Below are positions 26,964 through 36,282 of a stretch of DNA of 64,000 nt, in pieces. The DNA comes from Lysinibacillus sphaericus. GTDB taxonomy: Bacteria; Bacillota; Bacilli; Bacillales_A; Planococcaceae. The DNA lies in assembly GCF_006864135.1 (NCBI RefSeq), contig NZ_SADV01000002.1, positions 1 to 64,000 on the forward strand, in the 5' to 3' direction. How positions within the stretch are numbered: the stretch's first letter is position 1; the number at the start of each line of letters is the position of its first letter. A program made the position numbers and the translations under genes. The notes below the pieces were generated by a model, which saw only the letters and a program-made list of their open reading frames with translations, did no database searches and was not told the origin of the DNA.

Positions 26964-27869
26964 TTAAGCGCGTGGATGAAATTGTTTATAAACCTCTGAT
27001 AGTCGGGACTTACTAATATGTGTATAAATTTGTGTTGTGGAAATATCGGCATGTCCAAGCATCTCTTGCACTGCTCGTAAATCCGCACCATTCTCCACTA
27101 AATGTGTTGCAAAGGAATGACGTAATGTATGTGGCGTTAATTCATGTTGGATGCCTGCTTTTAAAGCATGCTCCTTCATTAATTTCCAACAACCTTGCCT
27201 TGTTAAACGTTTTCCTCTTTGATTGATAAAAAAAGCTTCTGTTTTTGGAGATTTCCCTTGTAATTGACTTCGTGCGCCATCTAAATAAGTACTTAATGCA
27301 GAAAGAGCGCTTTTTCCAAGGGGAATGATACGCTCCTTGCCTCCCTTACCAAAAACGCGTACGAAGCCCATTGTTAAGTGAATATCTGCTAAATCCAATG
27401 CAATCAGCTCACTAATGCGCATCCCTGACCCATATAATAGCTCTAGCATTGCCACATCGCGAATGCCCTGCGGTTTGCTGCGATTTGGTGCCATTAATAG
27501 CGCTTCTATTTCTTCTATAGAGAGGACATTTGGTAGCTTTTGCTCAATTGTCGGCATTTCTAAATGGACTGTCGGATCTGTTTCTGCTCGCTTTTCTCGG
27601 AGTAAAAATTGATGGAAACTGCGAATGGAGGAGATATGGCGGGCAACAGTACGACTTGTCTTTCCTTGCATACGCAACTGCTCTAAATGACGCAAAATGG
27701 TCGTTCTTTCCACTTTACGAAAATCAGACATCCCCTCCACTTCTCGTAAAAAATTCGCGTAATTTTCTAAGTCTCGGCGATAGGATGCTAATGTATTATC
27801 GGATAATTGTCGTTCTACTTGGATAAAATGGATATAATCCTCTATTGCATATTGAAATTCATTCATCAC
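26964..27869 (-). CDS. xerD: Tyrosine recombinase XerD
   Basis: 301 residues: SAM-like N-terminal core-binding domain (about 5-90) and catalytic domain with Arg in YGSGMRISEL, HTLRHSFATHLVENGADL, and LGHADISTTQIYTH carrying the nucleophile Tyr. With its partner it resolves chromosome dimers at dif. It is placed between fur and deoB as in B. subtilis (ripX). The 267-base gap to fur has no confident gene. Confidence 0.95.
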   Translation of the reverse strand: MMNEFQYAIEDYIHFIQVERQLSDNTLASYRRDLENYANFLREVEGMSDFRKVERTTILRHLEQLRMQGKTSRTVARHISSIRSFHQFLLREKRAETDPTVHLEMPTIEQKLPNVLSIEEIEALLMAPNRSKPQGIRDVAMLELLYGSGMRISELIALDLADIHLTMGFVRVFGKGGKERIIPLGKSALSALSTYLDGARSQLQGKSPKTEAFFINQRGKRLTRQGCWKLMKEHALKAGIQHELTPHTLRHSFATHLVENGADLRAVQEMLGHADISTTQIYTHISKSRLSEVYKQFHPRA

Positions 27870-28090
27870 AGCGCCCCCTTTACAATCTATTATCTTTCAT
27901 AATAACATGTTCAATAAACCAAATGCTTTCTCTACAAAGAAAAACCTCCCTTCACTTCAAAACATTAGGGAAGCAGTTTATTTTATTTTTTCAATTGATA
28001 CGATTGCAAAAAATACCAGCGGCAAAATTGAAAATTTTTTTATCATTACAGATATCCAAGACCACATAAAACAACAAAATTTTGCTAATA

Positions 28091-28138
28091 AAAAAAGATG
28101 CTCCAAAAAGTCATAAAACTTTTTGGAACATCTTTTTT
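28091..28138. terminator. Terminator after fur
   Basis: AAGATG(C)TCCAAAAAGT and ACTTTTTGGAACATCTT pair around CATAAA, with T-rich sequence on both strands, so it can stop transcription in either direction. It abuts the fur stop. Confidence 0.85.
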
Positions 28139-28601
28139 ATTTTTCTTCTGATACCTCGTCGTTTTTATCATGACAGCGCCAGCAAATGCCGTGGAAAGTT
28201 AGTCGGTGATCCTTTATGATAAAGTTCCAACGTTTTTCAACAACGGCTTCCACATCTTCAAGTAAATCTTCCTGAATTTCATCAACTGCACCACATTCGA
28301 TACAAACTAGATGATGGTGGAAATGCGCAGCTCCCTCTTGGCGAAGATCATAGCGCGAAACGCCATCGCCAAAGTTGATTTTGTCGACAATTTTGAGCTC
28401 AGTTAGTAATTCTAACGTTCTATAGACAGTCGCAAGACCAATTTCCGGTGCCTTTTCTTTTACTAAAAGATAAACATCTTCTGCACTCAGGTGATCTTCC
28501 TCGTGCTCAAGCAGTACAGCAACTGTTGCTTCTCGCTGCGGCGTCAGCTTATAACTAGCACTATGCAACTGTTTTTTTATACGATCAATTCGGCTCTCCA
28601 T
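28137..28601 (-). CDS. fur: Ferric uptake regulator Fur
   Basis: 154 residues: winged helix (LTPQREATVAVLLEHEEDH, GLATVYRTLELL) and dimerisation domain with HFHHHLVCIECG and a second cysteine pair CWRCH for structural zinc. It represses iron-uptake genes with Fe(II) as corepressor. Its place between the spoIIM-like gene and xerD matches B. subtilis fur rather than perR or zur. Confidence 0.93.
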   Translation of the reverse strand: MESRIDRIKKQLHSASYKLTPQREATVAVLLEHEEDHLSAEDVYLLVKEKAPEIGLATVYRTLELLTELKIVDKINFGDGVSRYDLRQEGAAHFHHHLVCIECGAVDEIQEDLLEDVEAVVEKRWNFIIKDHRLTFHGICWRCHDKNDEVSEEK

Positions 28602-28734
28602 GTGACGCCCCCCTAAACTCTTTCCATTATACCAAAGGAGTAAATCCTATTACAAGATAGTGAGTAGATTTCGAATATGCTTTTGTATGTTTTTACCTAA
28701 TGCTAAATTTCTATAGCTCATCACCATAACATGT

Positions 28735-28800
28735 GGTTGATTTCCATTCTGACTGGGCGCTTTCCTGGGGGCGTCCAGTCTTCACTCTCATCAACGTTAT
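28735..28800. repeat. Intergenic repeat fragment (CGCTTTCCTGGGGGCGT type)
   Basis: GGTTGATTTCC...CTGGGCGCTTTCCTGGGGGC matches the start of the composite element at 14227. The word belongs to a repeat type common in intergenic DNA of Bacillus relatives, by my recollection. Confidence 0.5.
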
Positions 28801-28868
28801 AAAAGGTAAACGTTTTAACAAATGCCATCCACAACCTTTGGTGATGAGCCATTTTCATGTTGTATTTA

Positions 28869-29387
28869 TCAATTTAATACATAAGAAATAACAATAAACT
28901 CAGCAACTATTATGATGAAAAATGCGATAAAATTCAACAAAATTGTCCGACCATGTATCATTTTCCCGATTTTTCTCTTTGACCATGCTGGTACAAGTAA
29001 ATTGCATAGGTTTAGCAACAATATACAATAGATGAGCTGAAATGGAAACCACCAAATCGTATAAACCCAGAAAGCTTCAAGCTTCTGTAATAAAAAAACG
29101 GAGCTAAAGCCAAAAAAGGTAGCACGTATCGCCACTGTTACACGTACTAGTACCTTCAGGACACTATGTGTTGCAAGCAATAGTACAAGCGCTATTGAAA
29201 CAGCAACAGGCAACACTAAACGAATTAGAGAATGCCTGTCCCCATTTGTTAATCGAGGCTCTATAAATGAAATAAAAGGCTCTGCATTCGGCCCACCAAT
29301 AATATGAAATAAGATAACGCCACAAACAAAACTCATAGCAATAATGGAAGCGTGATAAAATATAGACACCGTACGAGACATAAACAT
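28869..29387 (-). CDS. spoIIM: SpoIIM-like membrane protein
   Basis: 172 residues with about five membrane segments (near 10-30, 53-70, 82-100, 108-133, 148-170). B. subtilis SpoIIM has about 214 residues and similar topology, and the gene lies just upstream of fur there too. SpoIIM works with SpoIID and SpoIIP in peptidoglycan remodelling during forespore engulfment. The protein is short and divergent, so the call leans on synteny and topology. The start may be either of the two first Met codons. Confidence 0.55.
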   Translation of the reverse strand: MFMSRTVSIFYHASIIAMSFVCGVILFHIIGGPNAEPFISFIEPRLTNGDRHSLIRLVLPVAVSIALVLLLATHSVLKVLVRVTVAIRATFFGFSSVFLLQKLEAFWVYTIWWFPFQLIYCILLLNLCNLLVPAWSKRKIGKMIHGRTILLNFIAFFIIIVAEFIVISYVLN

Positions 29388-29453
29388 GCTCCTTTTCTAT
29401 CAAGGTTTGTACAGCTTATGCTCGTCCGCTTCTATTATGCTAAAGATATTTTC

Positions 29454-29996
29454 TTATTGTGTCGCGAGCCAAAGTACTGCAAACGCTGTCTTGGCGTCGA
29501 ATATACGCTCATCTGCAACCATTTGCCCCGCTTCTTCCAACGAAACTTCTAATAGTTCGACAAATTCATCCTCATCTAGCTCTGCTTTGTTTTCAATTTT
29601 ATATAAATCCTTTGCCACAAATAGATGGATGATCTCATCTGCGAAGCCTGGGGATGTTGCAAACGCTTGTAAATAAGTGAAGCTTTGTGCACCGTAGCCT
29701 GTTTCTTCCTCTAATTCGCGGCGCGCGGTCACAATCGGCTCCTCACCAGGTTCTAACTTACCAGCTGGAATTTCAATAATAGAACGCTCTAAAGCTTTGC
29801 GATATTGCTCCACTAAAACTAATTTGCCTTCATCGGTAACAGTTATAACTGCAACTGCGCCTGGATGCTTAATAATCTCCCTTTTTGCAACATTACCATT
29901 CGGTAAAGTGACATCATCAACCTGTAGTTTCACAATTTTCCCGTCATAAATGGGTGTAGTCTTTGTCGTTTTTTCCTCAAACTTTTTCATTGACAT
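29454..29996 (-). CDS. nudF: ADP-ribose pyrophosphatase NudF
   Basis: 180 residues with a full Nudix box beginning GKLEPGEEP and ending RRELEEETGY (about 79-101). It hydrolyses ADP-ribose to AMP and ribose-5-phosphate. It is next to the yqkF-like gene and upstream of the spoIIM-like gene, as in B. subtilis (yqkG). It is divergent from the aldo/keto reductase gene, with a 69-base gap. Confidence 0.93.
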   Translation of the reverse strand: MSMKKFEEKTTKTTPIYDGKIVKLQVDDVTLPNGNVAKREIIKHPGAVAVITVTDEGKLVLVEQYRKALERSIIEIPAGKLEPGEEPIVTARRELEEETGYGAQSFTYLQAFATSPGFADEIIHLFVAKDLYKIENKAELDEDEFVELLEVSLEEAGQMVADERIFDAKTAFAVLWLATQ

Positions 29997-30065
29997 AACC
30001 TCGCTTGTTCTTCAGATATGTTCATTGTACCATTACAAGTAGAGAAATCGAAGGAGGGCATTGGC

Positions 30066-30965
30066 ATGAAAAAAAGACAGCTTGGTTCAAGTGAATTGTT
30101 TATTTCAGAAATTAGTTTAGGGGGCATGTCTCTTTCGACAGATAAGAAAAAGGCTGCTGAAATCGTTGCTATGGCACTAGATGCTGGCATTAATTACATC
30201 GATACAGCCGATTTATATGATTTTGGATCAAATGAAGAAATGATTGGCTCTATTTTAGGGAAACGCCGTCAAGATGTTATAGTCGCTACGAAAGTTGGGA
30301 ATCGATGGACAGAAGGTGTAGAAGGCTGGCATTGGGATGCATCTCCGTCTTATATAAAGAAAGCTCTACACGCTAGCTTAAAACGACTAGGAACTGACTA
30401 TATTGATGTTTATCAATTACATGGTGGGACGATTGAGGACGATTGGGATGGCATTATCGACACTTTTGAAGAGTTGAAAAAGAATGGATTGATTCGAGAA
30501 TATGGTATTTCCTCTATTCGACCAAATGTACTAAAGCGTTTTTTACCAGCAAGCTCTGCAAAAAGTGTCATGATGCAATACAGTGCTTTAGACCGTCGAC
30601 CAGAAGAATGGCTCGATTTTATTGCAAGTGAAGGGGCTTCTGTTGTAACACGCGGGACTGTTGCAAAAGGTTTACTAACAAATAGCTGGAAAGAACGTTT
30701 ACAACGTGTCAACCGCTTTAACACATATACAGCGGACGAATTAACAGCCGTATTAACAGGCTTATCTTCACATTATGACGATTTACATGCACTAGCAATC
30801 GCCTTTAATCTAAAGGAACCTACTATAGCCTCGACAGTGATTGGTGCCAGCTCACAGGAACAGCTGGCGCAAACACTCGCTGCCTATGAAAAAATTGCTT
30901 CAATAATAGATTTTAAAGCAGTAAAAGAGCTAACAAAAGCCGATCATTATATGGAGCACCGATGA
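30066..30965 (+). CDS. yqkF: Aldo/keto reductase (YqkF-like)
   Basis: 299 residues from ATG at 30066, with AAGGAGG 9 bases upstream. Family motifs: GINYIDTADLYDFGSNEEMI (catalytic Asp/Tyr), VATKVGNRW (Lys), YQLHGGTIED (His) and a C-terminal NADPH loop. It is a soluble NADPH-dependent oxidoreductase of unknown physiological substrate. It is translationally coupled (ATGA) to the VanZ-like gene. Confidence 0.9.
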   Translation: MKKRQLGSSELFISEISLGGMSLSTDKKKAAEIVAMALDAGINYIDTADLYDFGSNEEMIGSILGKRRQDVIVATKVGNRWTEGVEGWHWDASPSYIKKALHASLKRLGTDYIDVYQLHGGTIEDDWDGIIDTFEELKKNGLIREYGISSIRPNVLKRFLPASSAKSVMMQYSALDRRPEEWLDFIASEGASVVTRGTVAKGLLTNSWKERLQRVNRFNTYTADELTAVLTGLSSHYDDLHALAIAFNLKEPTIASTVIGASSQEQLAQTLAAYEKIASIIDFKAVKELTKADHYMEHR

Positions 30966-31432
30966 AAAAATGGCTTATCTTATTAGCGTTTTTAGTAATA
31001 CTTGCAATCTCCTCTAGTATGACCTATGAACAACAATCTATTATTCCTGAATTGGAGCAAGTATTAGCAAATAAACCGTTTGAAAAGCAATTATCCGTTT
31101 TAAAAATTCCTTATTGGGACACAGTTGTTTCTGTTGAAGAACGTGGTTACTTTAAGTTTGTAGAATTTTTAATTAGGAAATTAACACATTTTGTTGGATT
31201 CGGCTGCATTGCACTTGGCATTTACTTTGCATGGGGAAAACGTCGGTTCGCCGCAGGTGTCGCTATTGCTGGGACAGCTCTTATAGCAATGCTTGATGAA
31301 ATGCGTCAAAGCTTTACACCAGAACGTATGATGAGCGGACAGGATGTTATGTTGGATACAGCTGGAGCGATTGTTTTTGTTGGGATTGTCGTGTCGGTGA
31401 GGAAGATTCATTGTAAAATTAAAGACAAGTAA
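30962..31432 (+). CDS. VanZ-like family membrane protein
   Basis: 156 residues. An N-terminal membrane segment, an extracellular stretch, then RKLTHFVGFGCIALGIYFAW and ALIAMLDEMRQSFTPERMMS, the conserved VanZ-fold motifs (His plus DE..Q.F.P.R), and a last membrane helix. The family is named after a teicoplanin resistance accessory, but chromosomal members have no settled role. It shares an operon with yqkF through a 4-base overlap. Confidence 0.88.
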   Translation: MKKWLILLAFLVILAISSSMTYEQQSIIPELEQVLANKPFEKQLSVLKIPYWDTVVSVEERGYFKFVEFLIRKLTHFVGFGCIALGIYFAWGKRRFAAGVAIAGTALIAMLDEMRQSFTPERMMSGQDVMLDTAGAIVFVGIVVSVRKIHCKIKDK

Positions 31433-31482
31433 ATTTATGATAATGCAGTCCTATCAATAGAGTCATGTCCTATTAAATAATT

Positions 31483-31515
31483 AGTACATCACATATATAG
31501 TGGTGTACTTTTTGT
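31483..31515 (+). terminator. Terminator of yqkF-vanZ-like operon
   Basis: AGTACATCAC and GTGGTGTACT pair over 10 bases (one G-T) around ATATATA, followed by TTTTTG. It lies 50 bases past the VanZ-like stop. Confidence 0.8.
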
Positions 31516-31596
31516 TTGTAAATGACCACATTAATTAATGGAAATTTATACAAAACTAAGAGGAAAGCTGATTTAATCAGAATTAGTTTATTTAAA

Positions 31597-31628
31597 ACAG
31601 AGAAACACCATAATAAATGTTTCTCTGT
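31597..31628. repeat. Perfect 11-bp inverted repeat
   Basis: ACAGAGAAACA (31597-31607) and TGTTTCTCTGT (31618-31628) with a 10-base loop; on the minus strand TTTTAAAT follows, so it could be a weak terminator for the small gene at 31761-31994. No gene was seen in the rest of 31433-31760. Confidence 0.5.
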
Positions 31629-31679
31629 ACAATTGATGTGGACCAACTAGTGTTACATCCGGTCAAATTCACGTGGCAT

Positions 31680-31772
31680 AGCTTCTATCCCCCGTTTGCT
31701 CAATAAGAAAAGTTCCCTTGACTTCGGTAGCTTAATGTTAAACGCTTGCACCTCGTTAGTTTAATAAGAGGA
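31680..31772. repeat. TTAGTTTAATAAG repeat, copy C
   Basis: Contains CCCGTTTGCTCAATAAGAA and CCTCGTTAGTTTAATAAGAG, a variant of CCTCGTTAGTTGAATAAGAA at 361-379. It lies at the 3' end of a small hypothetical gene, the same placement as copy A. Confidence 0.4.
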
Positions 31773-31994
31773 TCTGTGAATTCTATCTGTGTCTATCACA
31801 AAATCAACTTCAATTTCGCTATCATAAGGAATAAGTTCAAAGTTATGAAGCCTGCAAAATAATTTAGGAAAGTCCCTTATTTCATCAGTTAATTCTTTTG
31901 CTAGCAGATACTTGTAATTTAATTGCTGTTTAGAACACTTTTTACCTATAACTAATGCTTGATGAATGTAACAATCTATTTCAATAATCAACAC
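31761..31994 (-). CDS. Hypothetical 77-residue protein, possibly a fragment
   Basis: The start is GTG with no clear ribosome site. The protein is acidic with two cysteines and no membrane segment. It sits in a stretch of palindromic repeats beside an accessory resistance gene. I do not recognise it; it may be the remains of a longer gene. Confidence 0.3.
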   Translation of the reverse strand: MLIIEIDCYIHQALVIGKKCSKQQLNYKYLLAKELTDEIRDFPKLFCRLHNFELIPYDSEIEVDFVIDTDRIHRSSY

Positions 31995-32150
31995 TCAACA
32001 CTTCTGTTTGCTAAACAGAAAATATAGCTTAAATTTCAACCTAAGTATAACTGATACTCTTGTAAAACTCACCTGCGCCATTCGTTCTTCAAGCAAAGAT
32101 CCTTGTTACAATTTCTTGTAATTGCCCCGGAAGTTGTAGTAATTTGAGAA

Positions 32151-32567
32151 TCAATCGTAAATTACATTTTGTCCTTGTTCACTTAATTTTTTTAACGATG
32201 TAAGCATATGATTTATTTCTTCATCAGAATGTCTCTCCCACGAACTTAATTCAGCGATTATTTTCAAAGGTGATTTAGACCTATAAGAACGTGTTGGGTT
32301 TCCAGGAAATCGTTTGTCAGTTAAGTTCGGATCATTTTCAAAATCACCTAATGGCTCTACAATATAAATTCTCTCTTTTGATGTAGATCTTGCTAATTCA
32401 GCACCCCATTTCGCCGCGTCTAATGTTGCAGTAAAATATATATAGTTAGATTTTTTATCCTGATAATTGGATAAGTGCAAAGGTTCAAGCAGGTCTCCGA
32501 TTTTCAGGTCTGCTTTAGTACCATGAAAGAACGGACCTGGATCCAAGATATTTTTTTTGTCATTCAT
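32151..32567 (-). CDS. arr: Arr-type NAD-dependent rifamycin ADP-ribosyltransferase
   Basis: 138 residues, the full length of the family. The FFHGTKADLKIGDLLEP N-terminus, NYIYFTATLDAAKWGAELA, RIYIVEPLGDFENDPN and DKRFPGNPTRSYRS blocks are the Arr signature (NAD pocket and rifampicin contacts). The enzyme transfers ADP-ribose to a hydroxyl of rifamycins and inactivates them. A ribosome site AGGGGTG precedes ATG. It is an extra gene between the yqkF- and yqkE-like genes, so probably acquired relative to B. subtilis, although such genes are common in soil Firmicutes. Confidence 0.92.
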   Translation of the reverse strand: MNDKKNILDPGPFFHGTKADLKIGDLLEPLHLSNYQDKKSNYIYFTATLDAAKWGAELARSTSKERIYIVEPLGDFENDPNLTDKRFPGNPTRSYRSKSPLKIIAELSSWERHSDEEINHMLTSLKKLSEQGQNVIYD

Positions 32568-32633
32568 TTAAACGCACCCCTTATACTTTTTTGACTTGCG
32601 TATAACAGTATAAGTAGAGTAAGGAACATTATT

Positions 32634-32712
32634 GTTCCGATAAATCTAAGAATCTTTCCGATAAAATATAAAATTGTTCCGATAAATCTCGAAATCTTTC
32701 CGATAAAACATA
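32634..32712. repeat. 21-bp tandem repeat array 3 (four units)
   Basis: TTCCGATAAA recurs at 21-base spacing (units begin at 32634, 32655, 32676 and 32697) with alternate units more alike (42-bp superperiod). The array ends 5 bases before the yqkE terminator. Confidence 0.8.
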
Positions 32713-32749
32713 AAAAAACAGTGAATCCGTATTATTTGGATTCACTGTT
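32711..32749 (-). terminator. Terminator after yqkE-like gene
   Basis: AACAGTGAATCC (32717-32728) and GGATTCACTGTT (32738-32749) pair perfectly over 12 bases; on the minus strand seven T residues follow. It begins 6 bases past the stop. Confidence 0.9.
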
Positions 32750-32754
32750 TCTCT

Positions 32755-33021
32755 TTAGAATTTTGAGCCTTTATCGCCGTATTCGTTTAGTAGTTCTTCA
32801 AACGATTTGTTTTTTTCGCGTTGTTTGCGCTCAAAAGCTAGCTTTGCTTGGCGCTCTTCTTCAGCGGCTTGTTCTTTCGCTGTTAAATCTTGCTTTGCAG
32901 CTTTTAGTTTGGCTAGCACGTCACCGCCTAGTTGATCGGCTAATGTCACTGCCTCCTGCTTTGGTAGACTAGCTGTTACGCTACTATCTACACGTTGCTG
33001 CTGTTTTCGTTTTTTTCCCAT
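32755..33021 (-). CDS. yqkE: DUF3886 family protein (YqkE-like)
   Basis: 88 residues, highly charged and mostly helical. The motif TLADQLGGDVLAKLKAAKQD and the C-terminal REKNKSFEELLNEYG are those of YqkE/DUF3886. No function is established. It lies 23 bases after the thiolase gene and may be co-transcribed with it. Confidence 0.85.
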   Translation of the reverse strand: MGKKRKQQQRVDSSVTASLPKQEAVTLADQLGGDVLAKLKAAKQDLTAKEQAAEEERQAKLAFERKQREKNKSFEELLNEYGDKGSKF

Positions 33022-33044
33022 TGCATTTCACCTTCTTATTCACT

Positions 33045-34229
33045 TCAAGGACGCTTGACAACTGTTGCTACGCCTTGTCCACCACCGATACATAGTGTTG
33101 CGAGACCTGTTTTTGCATCCCGCTTTTCCATCTCGTGTAAAAGCGTTACTAAAATACGCGCTCCACTTGCACCAATTGGGTGACCAAGAGCAATTGCGCC
33201 CCCGTTCACATTTAGTTTATCATGATTAAAGCCTAGTTCGCGATCTACAGCGATAGATTGAGCTGCAAAAGCTTCATTTGCCTCAATTAAATCTATATTA
33301 TCTAACGTTACATCAGCTTTTGCCAATACTTTCTTTACGGCCGTTACAGGGCCAGTTCCCATAATAGCAGGATCAACACCCGCGCTTGCATTCGCTGTAA
33401 TTAGTGCGATTGGTCGAATACCTAACTCGTCCGCTTTTTCTTTCGACATGACAACGACAGCCGCTGCACCATCGTTAATGCCCGATGCATTTGCTGCTGT
33501 TACAGAGCCATCCTTTTTAAAGGCAGGTCGTAGTTTTGATAGCGACTCAGCTGTAACGCCTTGACGCGGGAATTCATCTTTATCAAAAATAAGAGGATCG
33601 CCCTTGCGCTGAGGAATTTCCACTGCTACGATTTCTTCGTTAAACTTCCCTGCTGCCATTGCCGCTTCTGCACGTTGTTGTGAACGTGCCGCAAAGGCAT
33701 CTTGTTCCTCTCGAGAAATCTCATAGGCATCACATAAATTTTCAGCTGTAACGCCCATATGATAGTCACTGAAGGCACACCATAATCCGTCATGAATCAT
33801 CGTATCGATTACTTTTTGATCCCCCATGCGGAAGCCTTCTCGTGCGTTTTTCAAGACATATGGTGCCTGGCTCATATTTTCAAAGCCACCTGCAACGACA
33901 ATATCCGCATCACCTGCTAAAATGGCTTGTGTCGCTAAATGAACCGCTTTTAGTCCTGAGCCACAAACTTTATTAATCGTTAATGCAGATACTTCATGTG
34001 GTAAGCCTGCTGCAATCGCTGCTTGACGAGCCGGATTTTGCCCGAGTCCAGCCGATAAGACATTCCCCATAATGATCTCGTCAACTTGTTCACCTGCTAC
34101 ACCAGCACGTTCTAATGCATCTTTAATAACAATACTCCCTAATTTTGTTGCTGGTACGTCCTTTAATGTTCCTTGGAATGCACCAATAGCTGTACGTACA
34201 GCACTTACTATTACTACCTCTTTCGTCAT
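33045..34229 (-). CDS. Acetyl-CoA acetyltransferase (thiolase)
   Basis: 394 residues from ATG at 34229, with GGGGAG 7 bases upstream. The acylated cysteine is C89 ([15 protein letters not shown]), with the FENMSQAPY loop, [18 protein letters not shown] and C-terminal [12 protein letters not shown]. It condenses two acetyl-CoA to acetoacetyl-CoA or works in reverse; length and motifs fit the biosynthetic/degradative AtoB-ThlA group. It is divergent from the yqkD-like gene. Confidence 0.92.
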   Translation of the reverse strand: MTKEVVIVSAVRTAIGAFQGTLKDVPATKLGSIVIKDALERAGVAGEQVDEIIMGNVLSAGLGQNPARQAAIAAGLPHEVSALTINKVCGSGLKAVHLATQAILAGDADIVVAGGFENMSQAPYVLKNAREGFRMGDQKVIDTMIHDGLWCAFSDYHMGVTAENLCDAYEISREEQDAFAARSQQRAEAAMAAGKFNEEIVAVEIPQRKGDPLIFDKDEFPRQGVTAESLSKLRPAFKKDGSVTAANASGINDGAAAVVVMSKEKADELGIRPIALITANASAGVDPAIMGTGPVTAVKKVLAKADVTLDNIDLIEANEAFAAQSIAVDRELGFNHDKLNVNGGAIALGHPIGASGARILVTLLHEMEKRDAKTGLATLCIGGGQGVATVVKRP

Positions 34230-34485
34230 AAACATTCTCCCCTTTTCCCCGTTCAAAAATGAACACTGCATGCATATGCTACTAGCAGATATATCTATTT
34301 TAACAAATATTTTGACGATTTTCGATAACAGAAATAATCGCAGTTTTGCTAAAGATAATGTAAAATGTTGACGTGTTTTAAACAATCTCAGTTGGGAACA
34401 TTACAATTAAGAAAAGGGCATACATACGAGTGACGTCGCTTGTATGCCAAGACAACAAAAGAAACAGGACGTGGAGGTGTTAATA

Positions 34486-35457
34486 ATGAAAAAGAAAATG
34501 CTGTTATTTTCAGGTATAACAACGACGATTGCCGCAGCAGCAACTGGTCTGTTCGGCTTCGCGCTTTCCAATAAATTAATGTACATTAAGCAAAAGGATC
34601 CTGAATTTGTTCGCGAACGTGAAACCACTGCTAAACGTTTTGATGAAGCTTGGTACAATAAAAATTTAAAATGTGAATTAAATATTGACTCGCCAAATGG
34701 CTATACAATCCGCGGCATTATGTTTCAGCCATTGGAAACAAATAATACCATCATTATTTGCCATGGCGTAACAGAAAATAAAATCAACTCCGTCAAATAT
34801 GCTCGACTTTTTGAACGCCTTGGCTACAATTCCGTTATTTTTGACCATCGCAGACATGGGGAGACAGGTGGAAAAACGACTAGCTACGGCTATTATGAAA
34901 AAAATGACCTTGATGCAGTAGTCAAAACGATAAAGGCCATGATTGGCGAAGATGCCATTCTTGGTATCCATGGTGAATCGATGGGTGCCGCAACAATGTT
35001 ACTATATGCAGGAACTATAGAGGATGGTGCGGATTTCTATATTTCTGATTGTGCGTTTGCTGATTTTTCAATGCTGCTGAAACAAATTGCGAAAACAGAA
35101 TTTAAATACGGCTCGATTATTCCAATTCGTTTTGCAGATTTTTTTGTCCGCTTACGAGACGGTTATTCCTTTAAAAGCGTGACACCTTCTGAGGCAGTAA
35201 CAAATATCGAAAAGCCTGTGCTCTTTATCCATAGTATTCCGGACACATTTATCCCAGCTTCCATGTCTCTGGATTTATACAATAAAAAAACCGGTCCTAA
35301 AAAACTGAAGCTATTTGATAAAGGTGCTCATGCACAATCCTTTAATGAAAATATGGCTGAATACGAGGATTTAATCCATGACTTTTTAGAAAATTTCATT
35401 TACCAAAAAATTAATCGTGATTCTTCTTCATCTAATGTCATTCCATTTCATTTTTAA
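34486..35457 (+). CDS. yqkD: Alpha/beta hydrolase (YqkD-like)
   Basis: 323 residues from ATG at 34486 behind GGAGGTG. An N-terminal hydrophobic anchor (about 4-24) is followed by an alpha/beta hydrolase fold: ICHGVTENK oxyanion region, nucleophile elbow GIHGESMGAATMLLY, acid region HSIPDTFIP, and histidine in DKGAHAQSF. The substrate is unknown. Position next to yqkE- and yqkF-like genes supports the name. Confidence 0.85.
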   Translation: MKKKMLLFSGITTTIAAAATGLFGFALSNKLMYIKQKDPEFVRERETTAKRFDEAWYNKNLKCELNIDSPNGYTIRGIMFQPLETNNTIIICHGVTENKINSVKYARLFERLGYNSVIFDHRRHGETGGKTTSYGYYEKNDLDAVVKTIKAMIGEDAILGIHGESMGAATMLLYAGTIEDGADFYISDCAFADFSMLLKQIAKTEFKYGSIIPIRFADFFVRLRDGYSFKSVTPSEAVTNIEKPVLFIHSIPDTFIPASMSLDLYNKKTGPKKLKLFDKGAHAQSFNENMAEYEDLIHDFLENFIYQKINRDSSSSNVIPFHF

Positions 35458-35575
35458 AAACGAGGGATTGATTATCTTTCCGATTGGTGGCTTCTGTGAA
35501 CCGCTTCACTCTCGCTCCAAGGCTCACCTTGGACAGAAATAATTACAAAGATTTTTTAGCCATTTTAGACACCAT

Positions 35576-35605
35576 GAAAAACCTTGCATACGCAAGGTTT
35601 TTCAA
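35576..35605. terminator. Bidirectional terminator between yqkD-like gene and luxS
   Basis: GAAAAACCTTGC and GCAAGGTTTTTC pair perfectly over 12 bases around ATAC, with A and T runs in the arms. It serves both convergent genes. Confidence 0.9.
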
Positions 35606-35609
35606 TCTT

Positions 35610-36080
35610 TTATTCAGCAAAAACAATATGCCATTCATCACGTTTGGCTAAAAATTCTTTGGCTAACGCTTGTGCACCTTCTAGACTATGGCTAGCTGCC
35701 CAGCCGCATTGCACTTCATTGCATGCTGGGACTGCAGTGGCCTTTGTTACATCTGTAAATGTTTTTTCTAAAATATTCAATAAGTCTTCATAATCATTGT
35801 GATTTATTAGCGATACGTAGAAGCCTGTTTGGCAACCCATTGGACTGAAATCAACAATATGGTCGGAATAATTGCGGATAATGTCAGCCGATAAGTGCTC
35901 TAGGGAATGTAATGCAGGCATTTCCATATGCTCTTTATTTGGCTGTTTAAATCGAATATCATATTTGTACACTTCATCGCCATTTTTTCCGGTTTTAGCA
36001 CCCGCTAAACGTACATATGGCGCTTTTACTTTCGTATGATCTAAATCAAAGCTTTCAACATTTGTTTTTTCTTTCTGCAA
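35610..36080 (-). CDS. luxS: S-ribosylhomocysteine lyase LuxS
   Basis: 156 residues from TTG at 36080, chosen because AAAGGAG lies 9 bases upstream. Metal ligands H58 and H62 (HSLEH) and C125 (NEVQCGW), and catalytic C83 (SPMGCQTGF), are present. It splits S-ribosylhomocysteine into homocysteine and DPD, the precursor of autoinducer-2, in the methyl cycle. It is monocistronic. Confidence 0.95.
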   Translation of the reverse strand: MQKEKTNVESFDLDHTKVKAPYVRLAGAKTGKNGDEVYKYDIRFKQPNKEHMEMPALHSLEHLSADIIRNYSDHIVDFSPMGCQTGFYVSLINHNDYEDLLNILEKTFTDVTKATAVPACNEVQCGWAASHSLEGAQALAKEFLAKRDEWHIVFAE

Positions 36081-36191
36081 TACAAACAACTCCTTTATAT
36101 AGAATATTGCTATTATAACTAGTTTTCCGATAGATTTATATGGTTTTTAACGAATTATTCAAATAATTTATAAAAATCAATTTTATCTCAG

Positions 36192-36262
36192 CGTAATTGT
36201 TGCTGTCGCTTCGCTTTCGCACAGAAAAACATTTGTTGCTGTCGCTTCGCTTTCGCACAGAT
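36192..36262. repeat. Direct repeat GTTGCTGTCGCTTCGCTTTC (two copies)
   Basis: The same 28-base sequence appears twice in a row with a 7-base linker. The words match the CTGTCGCTACGCTTTCG tail of the element at 16100, so this is a small derivative of that repeat. Confidence 0.55.
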
Positions 36263-36282
36263 AGTATTCGCTATAAGAAGTT

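Noticed and set aside
27907..28116. 69-residue plus-strand frame between xerD and fur
   Set aside because: No Shine-Dalgarno site, and it runs into the fur terminator. It could be real but support is too weak.
34230..34385. 52-residue N-terminal extension of the thiolase
   Set aside because: Thiolases start near [14 protein letters not shown] and a good ribosome site lies directly before that Met.
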